Below are positions 1 through 8,714 of a stretch of 51,144 nucleotides of DNA, one piece after another. The notes below the pieces were generated by a model. The model was not told where the DNA came from, ran no database searches, and saw only the letters and a program-made list of their open reading frames with translations. The stretch is taken from the NCBI RefSeq assembly GCF_014698115.1, contig NZ_JACJSJ010000058.1, positions 1 through 51,144 on the forward strand, given 5' to 3'. The translations under genes and the position numbers were made by a program. This DNA is from Nostoc sp. FACHB-973 (GTDB lineage: Bacteria > Cyanobacteriota > Cyanobacteriia > Cyanobacteriales > Nostocaceae). Position 1 is the first letter of the stretch, and every line of letters starts with the position of its first letter.

Positions 1-242
1 ATTTAATTCAGCAACTAAAACGCCCAAGTGTTCCTATGTGCTTGGTTTGATTTAAATTGTTGCGTGGCGGAGCTACACCCCGCCCGCTATTTGTGCCAGT
101 TGCGTAAGTCCTGATAGTATTTCAAGACTAAAAAATTACAGATAACTGTGAACAAAAACAAAAAGGATACAAGCCTCATTATTTTTGAAGATTATTAATT
201 TTGAATTTTGAATTTTGAATTTTGAATTTGGAGCGAAGCGAC
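1..242. other. Left-edge intergenic stretch with heptamer repeat
   Basis: No gene is recognisable in the first ~240 bases. Four perfect copies of the heptamer TTTTGAA run from 199 to 226, a short tandem repeat of the kind common between genes of filamentous cyanobacteria. The repeat runs almost into the following gene and creates a false TTG start at 222. Confidence 0.6.
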
Positions 243-1145
243 GTGACCACTACACTACACTGGCAAGAGAGAGTTGGTAATCAAAGAGATTGGGTTTGGC
301 GGGGCTGGCAAACTCGCTATACTTATATTCGCTCTGCCAAAAATGACGAAAAGACACAACCTCTAATTCTGTTACATGGCTTTGGCGCTTCCATTGGTCA
401 TTGGCGACATAATTTAGAGGTGTTGGCTGAACATCACACAGTTTATGCGCTAGATATGCTAGGTTTTGGCGCTTCGGAAAAAGCCGCAGCTAATTACAGC
501 GTGGAACTCTGGGTAGAGCAAGTTTACGATTTTTGGCAAACTTTTATCCGTGAACCAGCAATATTAATCGGCAATTCCAACGGTTCACTGATTTCTTTAG
601 CCGCCGCCGCCGCTCATCCGGACATGGTACAGGGTATAGTGATGATGAGTTTACCCGATCCTTCACTTGAGCAAGAAGCAATTCCTCCTGTTCTGCGACC
701 ACTGGTCAGAGGAATTAAAAATATTGTCGCTTCGCCATTGATTCTCAAACCTGTATTTAACTTTGTCCGCAGACCTGGCGTGCTGCGTCGCTGGGCTAGT
801 CTCGCCTACGCTAACCCAGAAGCAATTACCGATGAACTGATAGAAATTTTAGCTGGCCCTCCCCAAGACCGAGGTTCGGCGAGGGCTTTTAGTGCTTTGT
901 TCAAAGCGACAATTGGAATTAATTTTAGTCCCAATGTCAAGGCAGTATTACCAACCTTAACAATTCCCATGCTGTTAATTTGGGGACAAAAAGATCGGTT
1001 TGTTCCGCCAGCTTTAGCTAGCCAATTTGCTCAATATAACGAGAGATTGGAAGTGCTGAATTTAGAAAATGTGGGTCATTGTCCCCATGATGAATGTCCG
1101 GAACAAGTGAACCAAGCGATTTTAGATTGGATTGAGAGGAATTAG
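243..1145 (+). CDS. alpha/beta hydrolase fold protein
   Basis: A single-domain serine hydrolase of about 300 residues. The oxyanion-hole segment HGFGASIGHW lies near residue 45, the nucleophile elbow is GNSNGS (serine in G-N-S-N-G), the acid is probably the Asp of WGQKDRFVPP and the catalytic His is in NVGHCPHDE near the C-terminus. No signal peptide or membrane segment is seen, so it is probably cytosolic. The substrate cannot be told; cyanobacterial relatives are usually annotated only as alpha/beta hydrolases. I chose the GTG at 243 because GGAG lies at 230-233 with 9 bases of spacing. An in-frame TTG at 222 sits inside a heptamer tandem repeat and is unlikely to be the start. Confidence 0.85.
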   Translation: MTTTLHWQERVGNQRDWVWRGWQTRYTYIRSAKNDEKTQPLILLHGFGASIGHWRHNLEVLAEHHTVYALDMLGFGASEKAAANYSVELWVEQVYDFWQTFIREPAILIGNSNGSLISLAAAAAHPDMVQGIVMMSLPDPSLEQEAIPPVLRPLVRGIKNIVASPLILKPVFNFVRRPGVLRRWASLAYANPEAITDELIEILAGPPQDRGSARAFSALFKATIGINFSPNVKAVLPTLTIPMLLIWGQKDRFVPPALASQFAQYNERLEVLNLENVGHCPHDECPEQVNQAILDWIERN

Positions 1146-1148
1146 GAA

Positions 1149-1168
1149 AGACGCGATTCATCGCGTCT
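1149..1168. repeat. Short palindromic hairpin, AGACGCGAT arms
   Basis: AGACGCGAT at 1149-1157 pairs perfectly with ATCGCGTCT at 1160-1168 across a 2-base loop, three bases after the hydrolase stop. The inner arms of the MITE at 25466-25598 contain a closely similar sequence, so this may be a dispersed repeat remnant. It may also help end transcription between the convergent genes, although no clear U-tract follows. Confidence 0.5.
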
Positions 1169-1206
1169 GTACAAGAGTTATTTTCCTTGTCTCCTGTGCC
1201 CTCTTG

Positions 1207-1575
1207 TTATCCGACGGTAGTTTGGCTGCTGTCAACATTTGTAGCACCATTCACAGTACGGGCTACAGAAATCATTCTGGTGAGAATTTCTTGGCTGGGA
1301 ACTTTACCTTTTAGCACTACAGTGCTACCTGTTTGAGCAACCCAAAGGGTATTAACATCATCTAGTTCGGCATCTTGGTCGAATGCCAATGCTACCCGCT
1401 TTGCTAAACCACTCTGGTCATATTCTCCATTTAATCCTAGACGTTCTGGCGGTATTGATTGTGTAGCGGTAGGCGCAGCAGTAGGACTAGGAGTTTGGGG
1501 TATTGCCTGGGCGGTAGGATTTACTTCGGCATTTTGAGGTTTTTCCATTCCAAATAGTCTTTTTAACCAAGACAT
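1207..1575 (-). CDS. BON-domain protein
   Basis: A protein of about 122 residues. It starts with a short basic/hydrophobic stretch (MSWLKRLFGMEK), followed by a Pro/Ala/Thr-rich linker (residues ~15-45) and a C-terminal BON-like domain (LAKRVALAFDQDAELDD...VVLKGKVPSQEILTRMISVARTVNGATNV). BON domains in other bacteria bind membranes or other envelope surfaces. The ATG at 1575 is preferred over upstream codons because AGGAGA precedes it at good spacing. The gene is convergent with the hydrolase. No classical signal peptide is visible, so its location is uncertain. The function is unknown beyond the domain call. Confidence 0.75.
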   Translation of the reverse strand: MSWLKRLFGMEKPQNAEVNPTAQAIPQTPSPTAAPTATQSIPPERLGLNGEYDQSGLAKRVALAFDQDAELDDVNTLWVAQTGSTVVLKGKVPSQEILTRMISVARTVNGATNVDSSQTTVG

Positions 1576-1853
1576 AAATGCTTTTCTCCTATTAGCGTAT
1601 TTAGAGGTTGATTCATATCTGAGTATAAAAGCTTTACAAAAATGCTGCATCTGCCAATAAAAAGATATGCACTCACTAGAATTCCTACTTAGAGGATGAT
1701 TTTTGAACAATTTTTTTCTAGATATGCAATGAGTGCAGCTATTAAGTTTAAAATAAAAGGTCGCACTGAGAAATTTAGTGCGGCAGTATGTCTAGCGTAG
1801 CCTTAGCTAGTGTCTGCGTTACTCAAATCCTGCTCTAGCCTCTGTTGGCGAAG

Positions 1854-2372
1854 ATGAAACATACTCTTTCAGTTCTCGTAGAAGATGAGGCGGGTGTTCT
1901 GTCCCGCATTTCTGGTTTGTTTGCGCGTCGTGGTTTTAATATTGAAAGCCTTGCTGTTGGCCCGGCTGAACAGGGAGGAGTCTCACGAATTACGATGGTT
2001 GTACCCGGTGACGATCGCGTGATCGAACAACTCACCAAGCAATTATACAAGTTAGTCAATGTCCTCAAAGTACAGGATATCACTGAAACTCCTTGTGTAG
2101 AGCGAGAATTGATGCTGTTAAAGGTGAATGCTACCAGCAGCAATCGTTCTGAAGTTATCGAACTGTCTCAGATTTTCCGGGCGCGAGTCGTAGATGTGGC
2201 GGAAGATTCTCTGACTTTAGAAGTTGTGGGAGATCCAGGTAAGATGGTAGCGATCGTGCAAGTTTTACAAAAATTTGGTCTCAGAGAAATCGCCCGCACT
2301 GGCAAAATTGCCCTAACTCGTGAATCGGGTGTGAATACCGAATTACTAAAATCTTTGGAAGCAAAGGTTTAG
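1854..2372 (+). CDS. ilvN: Acetolactate synthase small (regulatory) subunit
   Basis: The regulatory subunit of acetohydroxyacid synthase, the first common enzyme of branched-chain amino acid synthesis. It activates the large IlvB subunit and carries feedback inhibition by valine. The N-terminal ACT domain (MKHTLSVLVEDEAGVLSRI, FNIESLAVGP, SRITMVV) is followed by the typical C-terminal ALS_ss domain (ERELMLLKVNA, RSEVIELSQIFRARVVDV). At 172 residues it is full length for the family. The ATG at 1854 gives the conserved MKHTL start; an in-frame TTG nine bases upstream is unlikely. No Shine-Dalgarno is obvious. ilvB is not in the window, and the gene appears monocistronic, ending at the terminator at 2467-2490. 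Confidence 0.95.
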   Translation: MKHTLSVLVEDEAGVLSRISGLFARRGFNIESLAVGPAEQGGVSRITMVVPGDDRVIEQLTKQLYKLVNVLKVQDITETPCVERELMLLKVNATSSNRSEVIELSQIFRARVVDVAEDSLTLEVVGDPGKMVAIVQVLQKFGLREIARTGKIALTRESGVNTELLKSLEAKV

Positions 2373-2379
2373 TAGAATT

Positions 2380-2419
2380 CAGAAGTCAGAAGTCAGAAGT
2401 CAGAAGTCAGAAGTCAGAA
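2380..2419. repeat. Heptamer tandem repeat CAGAAGT
   Basis: Five consecutive copies of CAGAAGT plus a partial sixth follow the ilvN stop. This is a short tandemly repeated repetitive sequence typical of Nostocales. There is no spacer structure, so it is not a CRISPR. Confidence 0.85.
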
Positions 2420-2466
2420 TACAAGCAAAGTCTACTAACCTAGATTTATGAAATAGTAAACTTTTT

Positions 2467-2490
2467 AACCCGCGCAGGCGGGTTTTGTTT
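2467..2490 (+). terminator. Rho-independent terminator of ilvN
   Basis: AACCCGC (2467-2473) pairs with GCGGGTT (2478-2484) around the loop GCAG, followed by TTTTGTTT. A GC-rich stem with a U-rich tail lies about 95 bases after the ilvN stop. Confidence 0.8.
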
Positions 2491-3007
2491 GTCTGCAAAA
2501 TGAACTGCGAATTTCATTCATCAGGGATTTATTATTCGGTAACAATAACTACTAGCCTACAAATAAGCATATACGGTTATGTCTTTTTATATGCACAAGT
2601 TACGCCAATTTGGCATGACGCAACAGATAAGAAACTGCTACAAAGTTGTTAGAACGATAAAACATTAACAACAACAACAAGTTTTAATAGTCGTGTTAAC
2701 GACTATCACCTGATTTTAAATGTTTGATTTAAAAAATTAGGAGTATTTCTTTTGAGCAAAAATATCTCCTTGATAAAAACGATAATGTTCAACAAGATAT
2801 ACACCCAATTTTGAACTTGAGATAGTTAATTTGCTAGACATTAATAATCTAATCTAAGTTAGACAATTCGTTAGATTTTCAAATCCCTAAAATGTGCATT
2901 TATAGGGTGATTTATCGTAAAGGTACTTGTTTTAGGGATAAATGACTATATTTGATTGTCTAATCCAACCGATGATTATTTAGATTATCCTAGAGGTTTT
3001 GACAGGC
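2491..3007. other. Long 5' region of the first EPS block
   Basis: About 500 AT-rich bases with no gene. It contains the shared element at 2577-2648 and a small hairpin (ATAGTCGT at 2687-2694 with ACGACTAT at 2699-2706). No clear -10/-35 pair can be assigned by eye. Confidence 0.5.
2577..2648 (+). promoter_or_regulatory. Shared upstream element, copy A (first EPS block)
   Basis: This 72-base block matches 25686-25757 without gaps; by hand count about 58 of 72 positions agree. Two fully identical cores are TTATGTCTTTTTAT and TACGCCAATTTGGCATGAC. The second core holds the perfect odd palindrome GCCAATTTGGC (2604-2614). Copy A is ~400 bases upstream of the first gene of the first EPS block and copy B ~215 bases upstream of the first gene of the second. 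Its position suggests an operator or promoter shared by the two loci; a dispersed repeat cannot be excluded. Confidence 0.55.
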
Positions 3008-5047
3008 ATGAATTTATTATTGTTACTTGTTTCCAATTGGCTGCCTCAAAAATTAATTAGTAAGTTATTAAAAGATTTGCTAAATATCAGAAATAGACAT
3101 TTGTTTATTTTTGATATTCTTGTTTTTTTGATAACAACTTTTTTAGCTCTGAATCTAGGTTTAGACGGAAAATTTTTCATCGAAGAATATAAATTACAAT
3201 TAGTAATTGCAACAATACTTTTTTTAGCAGTCAAACTGACTGTATTGTGGAATTTTAGTTTTTATAAAGTTTACTGGCGCTATGCGAGTATTGAAGAACT
3301 TTTATATATAACTATACTCATGGGTATTGCGGTATTAATCCAAGCAGTATTCTTTGATGCTATTGGATTTCTAGCATATTTAGGACTGGATATACTGCCG
3401 CGCTCGCTACCATTAATCGATGGTTTACTTTCGTGTATTTTCATTGGGGGACTGCGTTTTAGTATTCGCATTGTAGAAAGAATTAGTCAGCAACGTGCAG
3501 TATTTAAGCCACAAGAACGTGTATTAATAGTTGGTGCTGGCAATGCGGGAATTTCTTTAGTACAAGAAATGCAAAGAAATCCCCAATTAGGGTTTCATCC
3601 TGTGGCTTTTATTGACGACGATCCTCGCAAATTTCGAGCATACATACGCGGGATTCCTGTAGTTGGCGATCGCTATCAAATTCCTGATGTTTTAAAATCT
3701 CTCCAAATCCACAAAGTTATCATTGCTATGCCAACAGTTACAGGTGGAGTTATTCGAGAAATCGTAGATATTTGCAAAGCAACTGGAACTCAAACTAGCA
3801 CTTTACCAGGCATACATGAAATCCTCAATGGTCGTGTGCGAGTTGACAGCATTCGAGATGTCCGAATTGAAGATTTACTCAGACGTGAACCTGTACAAAT
3901 AGATTTTGAAAAAGTTTACCAATTTATCAAAGGCAAAACAGTATTGATCACAGGTTCAGGTGGCTCAATTGGTAGCGAACTTTGCCGTCAAATTTTTAAA
4001 TGCAATCCTGCCCAAATGATACTTATGGGACATGGAGAAAACTCTGTATTCAATATTCAACAAGAATTAGAACAACTTGTTCAAGTACTCGAAAACGAGG
4101 GCAAATCATCAATCAAGACTCCTCATATTTCTACCTTCATAGCTGATATTCGCTTCAAGTTTCGATTAGAACATGCATTTGAAATCTTCCAACCTGATGT
4201 AATTTTTCACGCTGCGGCTCATAAACATGTGCCACTCATGGAATTAAATCCAGTAGAAGCAATCACGAACAATGTAATGGGAACAAAAAATTTACTAGAA
4301 CTAGCTTTGAAATATGATGTGAAACATTTCGTGATGATTTCCACAGACAAAGCAGTTAATCCTACCAATGTGATGGGTGCTAGTAAAAGAGTTGCTGAAA
4401 TGTTGGTGCTGCAAGCTGCAAAGGAAAGTGGCAATCCTTATGTCACCGTGCGTTTTGGCAACGTTTTAGGCAGTCGAGGTAGTGTAGTTCCCACTTTTAA
4501 AAAACAAATTGCAGCAGGTGGCCCAGTAACCGTTACTCATCCAGATATTCGTCGTTATTTTATGACTATTCCCGAAGCAGTTCAACTCGTTTTGCAGGCT
4601 GCGGTACTTGGTCGTGGTGGTGAAGTTTTAATGCTGAATATGGGTAAACCTGTGAAAATTGTTGACTTAGCAAAGGAATTAATTCGCCTTTCGGGATACG
4701 AAGTTAACCAAGATATTGACATTGTATTTACTGGTTTACGTCCAGGAGAAAAGTTATTTGAGGAATTATTTATTCCCGGCGAAGAATATGAACCAACCGA
4801 ACACGAAAAACTGTTAGTAGTAAAAAATGCTAGTGGGATGATTCCAGAAAATTTGGATGTTACTGTAGCAACTTTGTGTCAAGCAGCAGTGAAAAATGAT
4901 ATTAATTTGATCTTGTTTTTGCTTGAGCAACTAGTACCAGGATATAAACCCAAATATTTAGATAGTTATGTGCCAGCAAATATTTCTAGCAATACTTCCG
5001 TCAGAATCAAGGCAAACATGAATATCCTAGCACAGGTGAAACAGTAA
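3008..5047 (+). CDS. CapD/FlaA1-type membrane nucleotide-sugar dehydratase/epimerase
   Basis: A membrane-bound member of the extended SDR family (WbpM, CapD and PglF type), which commonly converts UDP-GlcNAc to 4-keto-6-deoxy sugars for EPS, O-antigen or glycan synthesis. The first ~160 residues contain four hydrophobic segments. A CoA-binding-like Rossmann domain follows (VLIVGAGNAGISLVQEM, ~175), then the catalytic SDR domain with TGSGGSIGSELCRQI (~315) and STDKAVNPTNVMGASKR (~445). The usual catalytic Tyr is Met here (S-M-K), as in WbpM-type dehydratases. At ~680 residues it is the normal long form. I prefer ATG 3008, with AGAGG 11 bases upstream, over TTG 2999. It opens the first EPS block. 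Confidence 0.9.
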   Translation: MNLLLLLVSNWLPQKLISKLLKDLLNIRNRHLFIFDILVFLITTFLALNLGLDGKFFIEEYKLQLVIATILFLAVKLTVLWNFSFYKVYWRYASIEELLYITILMGIAVLIQAVFFDAIGFLAYLGLDILPRSLPLIDGLLSCIFIGGLRFSIRIVERISQQRAVFKPQERVLIVGAGNAGISLVQEMQRNPQLGFHPVAFIDDDPRKFRAYIRGIPVVGDRYQIPDVLKSLQIHKVIIAMPTVTGGVIREIVDICKATGTQTSTLPGIHEILNGRVRVDSIRDVRIEDLLRREPVQIDFEKVYQFIKGKTVLITGSGGSIGSELCRQIFKCNPAQMILMGHGENSVFNIQQELEQLVQVLENEGKSSIKTPHISTFIADIRFKFRLEHAFEIFQPDVIFHAAAHKHVPLMELNPVEAITNNVMGTKNLLELALKYDVKHFVMISTDKAVNPTNVMGASKRVAEMLVLQAAKESGNPYVTVRFGNVLGSRGSVVPTFKKQIAAGGPVTVTHPDIRRYFMTIPEAVQLVLQAAVLGRGGEVLMLNMGKPVKIVDLAKELIRLSGYEVNQDIDIVFTGLRPGEKLFEELFIPGEEYEPTEHEKLLVVKNASGMIPENLDVTVATLCQAAVKNDINLILFLLEQLVPGYKPKYLDSYVPANISSNTSVRIKANMNILAQVKQ

Positions 5048-5105
5048 GGAGTATAAGCAACTTGAGTAGTTTAGCTTTAACTCCACCTTAATTGCAGGAA
5101 TAAAT

Positions 5106-6086
5106 ATGTACAAAAACTCTCATCTCAACAGTATCTCCCAGCTATTCGACAAAGCATCTAGGGTTAATGATAGATATTTGACTGGGATTAAAAATATAGC
5201 CAAGATTTTTGTAGGAACAAGAAGTGAGTGGTCAATTGGAATTTATATAGGTGAATCTCTTTTGGATTTTGTTTGTCCAGAAGAAATCATTAATCCAGTT
5301 TTGACTGCCAAAGACATAACTGATGTCCCAGCCGATTTTGTTGCCGACCCATTTATGGTTTGTGAGGATGGCATTTGGTATATGTTCTTTGAAGTATTGA
5401 ATAGTCTGAAGAATAAAGGAGTAATCGGACTAGCAACTAGCAATGATGCATACAATTGGAATTATCAAAAAATTGTACTTGATGAACCGTTTCATTTATC
5501 TTATCCATATGTATTTAAATTTCAAAATGACTATTATATGATTCCAGAAACTTCTGAAGCTAGTTCTATTCGTTTATATAAAGCAACTAATTTTCCAACA
5601 AAATGGACTTTTGCAAAAAAGTTACTCGAGCAAAAAGATTTTGTAGATCCTAGTATTTTTCAATACAATAATCTGTGGTGGCTGTTCACTGCGACATCAG
5701 AAGCAAGGAATACTTTACGTCTTTATTATTCTAAAGATTTAATGGATTCCTGGATTGAACATCCTAAAAGTCCTGTGGTCGAGGAAAATAAAAATATAGC
5801 AAGACCAGCAGGTAGAGTTGTAGTATGCGATGGCAAAATTATTCGATATACCCAAGATTGTCAGCGGATATATGGTAATCAAGTTATAGCTCTAGAAATA
5901 ACTGAATTGACAACTACAAATTATCAAGAGAAAGAAGTCAAAAATAATCCAGTTATTAAAGCTAGTGGAGTAGGTTGGAATCAAACAGGTATGCACCATA
6001 TAGATCCTCACCAAATTGATAAAAATAAATGGATCGCATGTGTGGATGGAAAGCGTTATCGATTATTTTTTAAACTTAATTATTAG
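5106..6086 (+). CDS. GINT1-like five-bladed beta-propeller protein
   Basis: A soluble protein of 326 residues. Short repeating blade motifs (ADPFMVCEDGIWYMFFE, SYPYVFKFQNDYYMIPET, VDPSIFQYNNLWWLF, RPAGRVVVCDGKIIRY) match the N-terminal domain of glucosamine inositolphosphorylceramide transferases, which looks like a GH43 propeller. In bacteria this domain often stands in polysaccharide clusters, alone or fused to glycosyl- or formyltransferases. The acidic residues of ADPF and VDPS could form a sugar-binding or catalytic site, but no reaction can be assigned. It lies 58 bases after the dehydratase gene and reads in the same direction, so it is probably co-transcribed. The family call rests on motif memory. 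Confidence 0.65.
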   Translation: MYKNSHLNSISQLFDKASRVNDRYLTGIKNIAKIFVGTRSEWSIGIYIGESLLDFVCPEEIINPVLTAKDITDVPADFVADPFMVCEDGIWYMFFEVLNSLKNKGVIGLATSNDAYNWNYQKIVLDEPFHLSYPYVFKFQNDYYMIPETSEASSIRLYKATNFPTKWTFAKKLLEQKDFVDPSIFQYNNLWWLFTATSEARNTLRLYYSKDLMDSWIEHPKSPVVEENKNIARPAGRVVVCDGKIIRYTQDCQRIYGNQVIALEITELTTTNYQEKEVKNNPVIKASGVGWNQTGMHHIDPHQIDKNKWIACVDGKRYRLFFKLNY

Positions 6087-6174
6087 TACATGTATGCAAT
6101 CAGAATTAAAAGCTGATAGCTACAAGTATAATTCAACAAGTTAAATTTTAATCACCAAGTGAGGAAAATAAAAG

Positions 6175-6966
6175 ATGTTAATTGTCAAAAAGAAATTTAT
6201 CTTTTCAGTGGGAGAAGTTTGGTTTGATGAAGAGACACTAGAATTACGTAATGTCGATGTAGTCCACTACAGGCAATGGATACATCCCATTGCAGGTGGT
6301 CAGTCTGATGAATTCTACACAAGATTAATTGACTTAACCAAAAGTCATGATGAACTTTGGGAAAATATCAGTAGTAATGATAGATATAAGATTAGGCGAG
6401 CAGAGCAAAAAGACCAGGTGGTTTACGAATATTGGGAGCGCATTGACTCTGACATCCTTAACAAATTCTCTGATTTTTATGATTTATTTGCTTTCCAAAA
6501 AGGCTTGAGTAAAATTAACAGAACTCAGCTAAAAAATCGCGTAGATGCTAATGTTATTGATATTTCACATGTCAAGTTAAAAAATGGCGATTCTTTAGTT
6601 TGGCATGTTTATTATCGTAGTAAAAATAGAGTCTGTCTTTTGCATTCTGCATCCTTGAAAAATAATAATGATACTTCCTACCAATCGATTTTAGGACGGG
6701 CGAATCGTTACCATCACTGGCAAGATATTGTGAGATTTAAAAATTTAGGAATTTCGACTTATGATTTTGGTGGCTGGTACACCGGAAATACAGACCAGGA
6801 AAAATTAGGTATTAATCAGTTTAAAGAGAAGTTTGGTGGAGAAGTTGTCAAGAATTTTAACTGTGTTAATGGCATCACAATGAAAGGCAAATTATATTTA
6901 CATTTGCTGAAAATATATATGATTTTATCTCAATTGTCTTTACCACGTATACCTTCGGCTGGTTAG
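6175..6966 (+). CDS. FemAB/GNAT-like acyltransferase
   Basis: A 263-residue protein with the pattern of FemAB-like acyltransferases of the GNAT fold. It has an N-terminal basic helix (RYKIRRAEQ), a central LVWHVYYRSKNRVCLLHSAS strand pair and a C-terminal STYDFGGWYTGNTDQEKLGINQFKEKFGGEVV block, which resembles the 'lxxFGG...G...FKxxFG' end of this fold. Such proteins transfer amino acids or acyl groups to cell-wall precursors or polysaccharide sugars. The donor and acceptor here are unknown. GAGG lies 10 bases upstream of the ATG. It is one of four proteins of this general type in the two EPS blocks. Confidence 0.65.
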   Translation: MLIVKKKFIFSVGEVWFDEETLELRNVDVVHYRQWIHPIAGGQSDEFYTRLIDLTKSHDELWENISSNDRYKIRRAEQKDQVVYEYWERIDSDILNKFSDFYDLFAFQKGLSKINRTQLKNRVDANVIDISHVKLKNGDSLVWHVYYRSKNRVCLLHSASLKNNNDTSYQSILGRANRYHHWQDIVRFKNLGISTYDFGGWYTGNTDQEKLGINQFKEKFGGEVVKNFNCVNGITMKGKLYLHLLKIYMILSQLSLPRIPSAG

Positions 6967-7013
6967 TTTTATAGGGGAGCATCTCACGTAAAAACCCGAA
7001 TCAATCTCTAACA

Positions 7014-7173
7014 GGATGTTTTAAAAGTCATGATTGATGTATCAAATATTTTTTTACCCCACCCTAACCCTCCTCTTGGAAAGGGGAGGGAACCGGATTT
7101 TCTTGTTTCCCCCCAATAAAGGGGGGGATTAAGGGGGGTAACTGGATACAAGCGTAGACTTTTCAAACATCCC
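7014..7173. mobile_element. MITE with terminal inverted repeats and target duplication
   Basis: Left end 7014-7029 (GGATGTTTTAAAAGTC) is the reverse complement of right end 7157-7172, with one mismatch. The element is flanked by CTAACA at 7008-7013 and at 7174-7179, a likely 6-base target duplication. The interior contains C-rich and G-rich arms that pair with each other. It has no coding capacity. It resembles a repeat seen widely in Nostocales. Confidence 0.7.
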
Positions 7174-7232
7174 CTAACACAAGTATTTTTTTATCTCACG
7201 CAGAGACACTCCAGGCGCAGAGAGAGCTAGAA

Positions 7233-8603
7233 ATGCAAAGCTTAGTTGATTACTGGAAGAAGCTGACAAGTGGCTCTACCAATCGCCAAATTTTTGGTGC
7301 AGCTGTAACAGTTGGTTTATTTACAGCATTGGTTAAAGTTACGGCTATAGGTAAAGAATTGGTGGTTGCTCAAAGGTTTGGCACTGGAGATGATATTGAT
7401 GCATTCTTAATTGCCTTACTGTTTCCTTCTTTGATCACTACTGTAATTGCTGGTTCTTTCAACGCTGCTCTTATACCCACTTATATTCAAGTGCGAGAGC
7501 AAAAAGGTACAAAAGCAGCTCAAAGGCTGTTCTCCGGAGCTACAATCGTGAGCTTGGGAATGCTAGCAATTACTACGATACTGATGATAACTGCTGCGCC
7601 TCTGTATCTACCAAAGATTGCAACAGGCTTTAGTCCTGAAAAATTAAACCTGACTTTTCAATTGCTTTGTGCGATCGCTCCCTTTGTTCTAATAAGTGGA
7701 ATTATTGTGATCTGGAGTGCTGTTTTGAATGCAGGAGAGCGTTTTGCTTTAGCAGCTATGTCACCCATCATTACTCCAACCGTAAGCCTCGTATTGCTTT
7801 TGCTGCTTAAATCCTGGGGCATCTTTGCATTGACAGCCGGACTAGTTTGTGGTGCATTCTTAGAAGCAGTTGTTTTAGGAGTCGCACTATATAGACAAGG
7901 CATTTCATTATTTCCAAAATGGTATGGATTTGATAGCCACCTGCATCAAGTTTTTGGTCAGTATATCCCAATAATTGCAGGAGGTTTTTTAATGTGTAGT
8001 ACAAATTTAGTAGATCAATCTATGGCAGCAATGTTGTTACCTGGAAGCGTAGCAGCACTAAACTACGGTAATAAGTTAGTTGCATTCCCAATTAATCTAA
8101 CTACTACAGCATTAAGTACTGCTGTAATCCCCTATTTTTCAAAGATGGTGGCGTGTAACGATTGGACAGGGGTACGTCGCACACTTCACTACTACATGCG
8201 GTTGATATTTATCGTTACTATTACACTAACGATATTATTAACTGTGTTTTCTGAGCCTATAGTTAAAATTCTCTTTCAAAGAGGTTCATTTACAGCTAAT
8301 GATACTCGTTTAGTTGCTTATATTCAATCATGTTTTGCTTTACAGATACCTTTTTATGTCCTGAGTATCTTGGTGGTAAGGTTGATTTCAGCAGCCAAAG
8401 CAAATCATATATTAATGTATGGTTCAGCCTTGAATTTAATAGCTAATATTATCTTAAATTACATTTTTATGCAAAAAATAGGAATTGCAGGTATTGCTCT
8501 ATCTACTAGTTGTGTATATGCAATATCTTTCACATTTTTGTTTTATTGTTGGTGTCGTTTTTCCAGGAATTTAGTTTCTGTAATTGTGCTAGAGGAGAAA
8601 TGA
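7233..8603 (+). CDS. MurJ/MviN-family lipid-linked oligosaccharide flippase (Wzx role likely)
   Basis: A polytopic inner-membrane protein of 456 residues with about 12-14 hydrophobic segments. The N-terminal region (KELVVAQRFGTGDDIDAFLIALLFPSLITTVIAGSFNAALIPTYIQV) is the family hallmark, resembling ADAFxxAxxIPN...AFIP of MurJ. MurJ proteins flip lipid II and usually exceed 500 residues. This shorter copy lies between EPS glycosyltransferases, so it more likely flips the undecaprenyl-linked EPS repeat unit. No other flippase appears in the window, which supports that role. Assignment to MurJ versus a general MATE/PST exporter rests on the N-terminal motif. Confidence 0.8.
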   Translation: MQSLVDYWKKLTSGSTNRQIFGAAVTVGLFTALVKVTAIGKELVVAQRFGTGDDIDAFLIALLFPSLITTVIAGSFNAALIPTYIQVREQKGTKAAQRLFSGATIVSLGMLAITTILMITAAPLYLPKIATGFSPEKLNLTFQLLCAIAPFVLISGIIVIWSAVLNAGERFALAAMSPIITPTVSLVLLLLLKSWGIFALTAGLVCGAFLEAVVLGVALYRQGISLFPKWYGFDSHLHQVFGQYIPIIAGGFLMCSTNLVDQSMAAMLLPGSVAALNYGNKLVAFPINLTTTALSTAVIPYFSKMVACNDWTGVRRTLHYYMRLIFIVTITLTILLTVFSEPIVKILFQRGSFTANDTRLVAYIQSCFALQIPFYVLSILVVRLISAAKANHILMYGSALNLIANIILNYIFMQKIGIAGIALSTSCVYAISFTFLFYCWCRFSRNLVSVIVLEEK

Positions 8604-8714
8604 ATTATACATGCTTCACTTTATTTGTGACAAGTGGTTGAAAGATTAAAATGATTTATTTGAAAAATATTAAGATTTTATTAGGTTAAATAATGTTAAT
8701 AACAATAACCAATT

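Noticed and set aside
222..242. TTG start for the hydrolase gene
   Set aside because: It lies inside a heptamer repeat; GTG 243 has GGAG at proper distance.
1132..1314. 60-codon frame after the hydrolase
   Set aside because: It overlaps the hairpin repeat and the BON-domain gene in antisense and has no ribosome site.
2380..2419. Regular repeat array resembling a CRISPR
   Set aside because: The heptamers are contiguous with no spacers, so this is a short tandem repeat.
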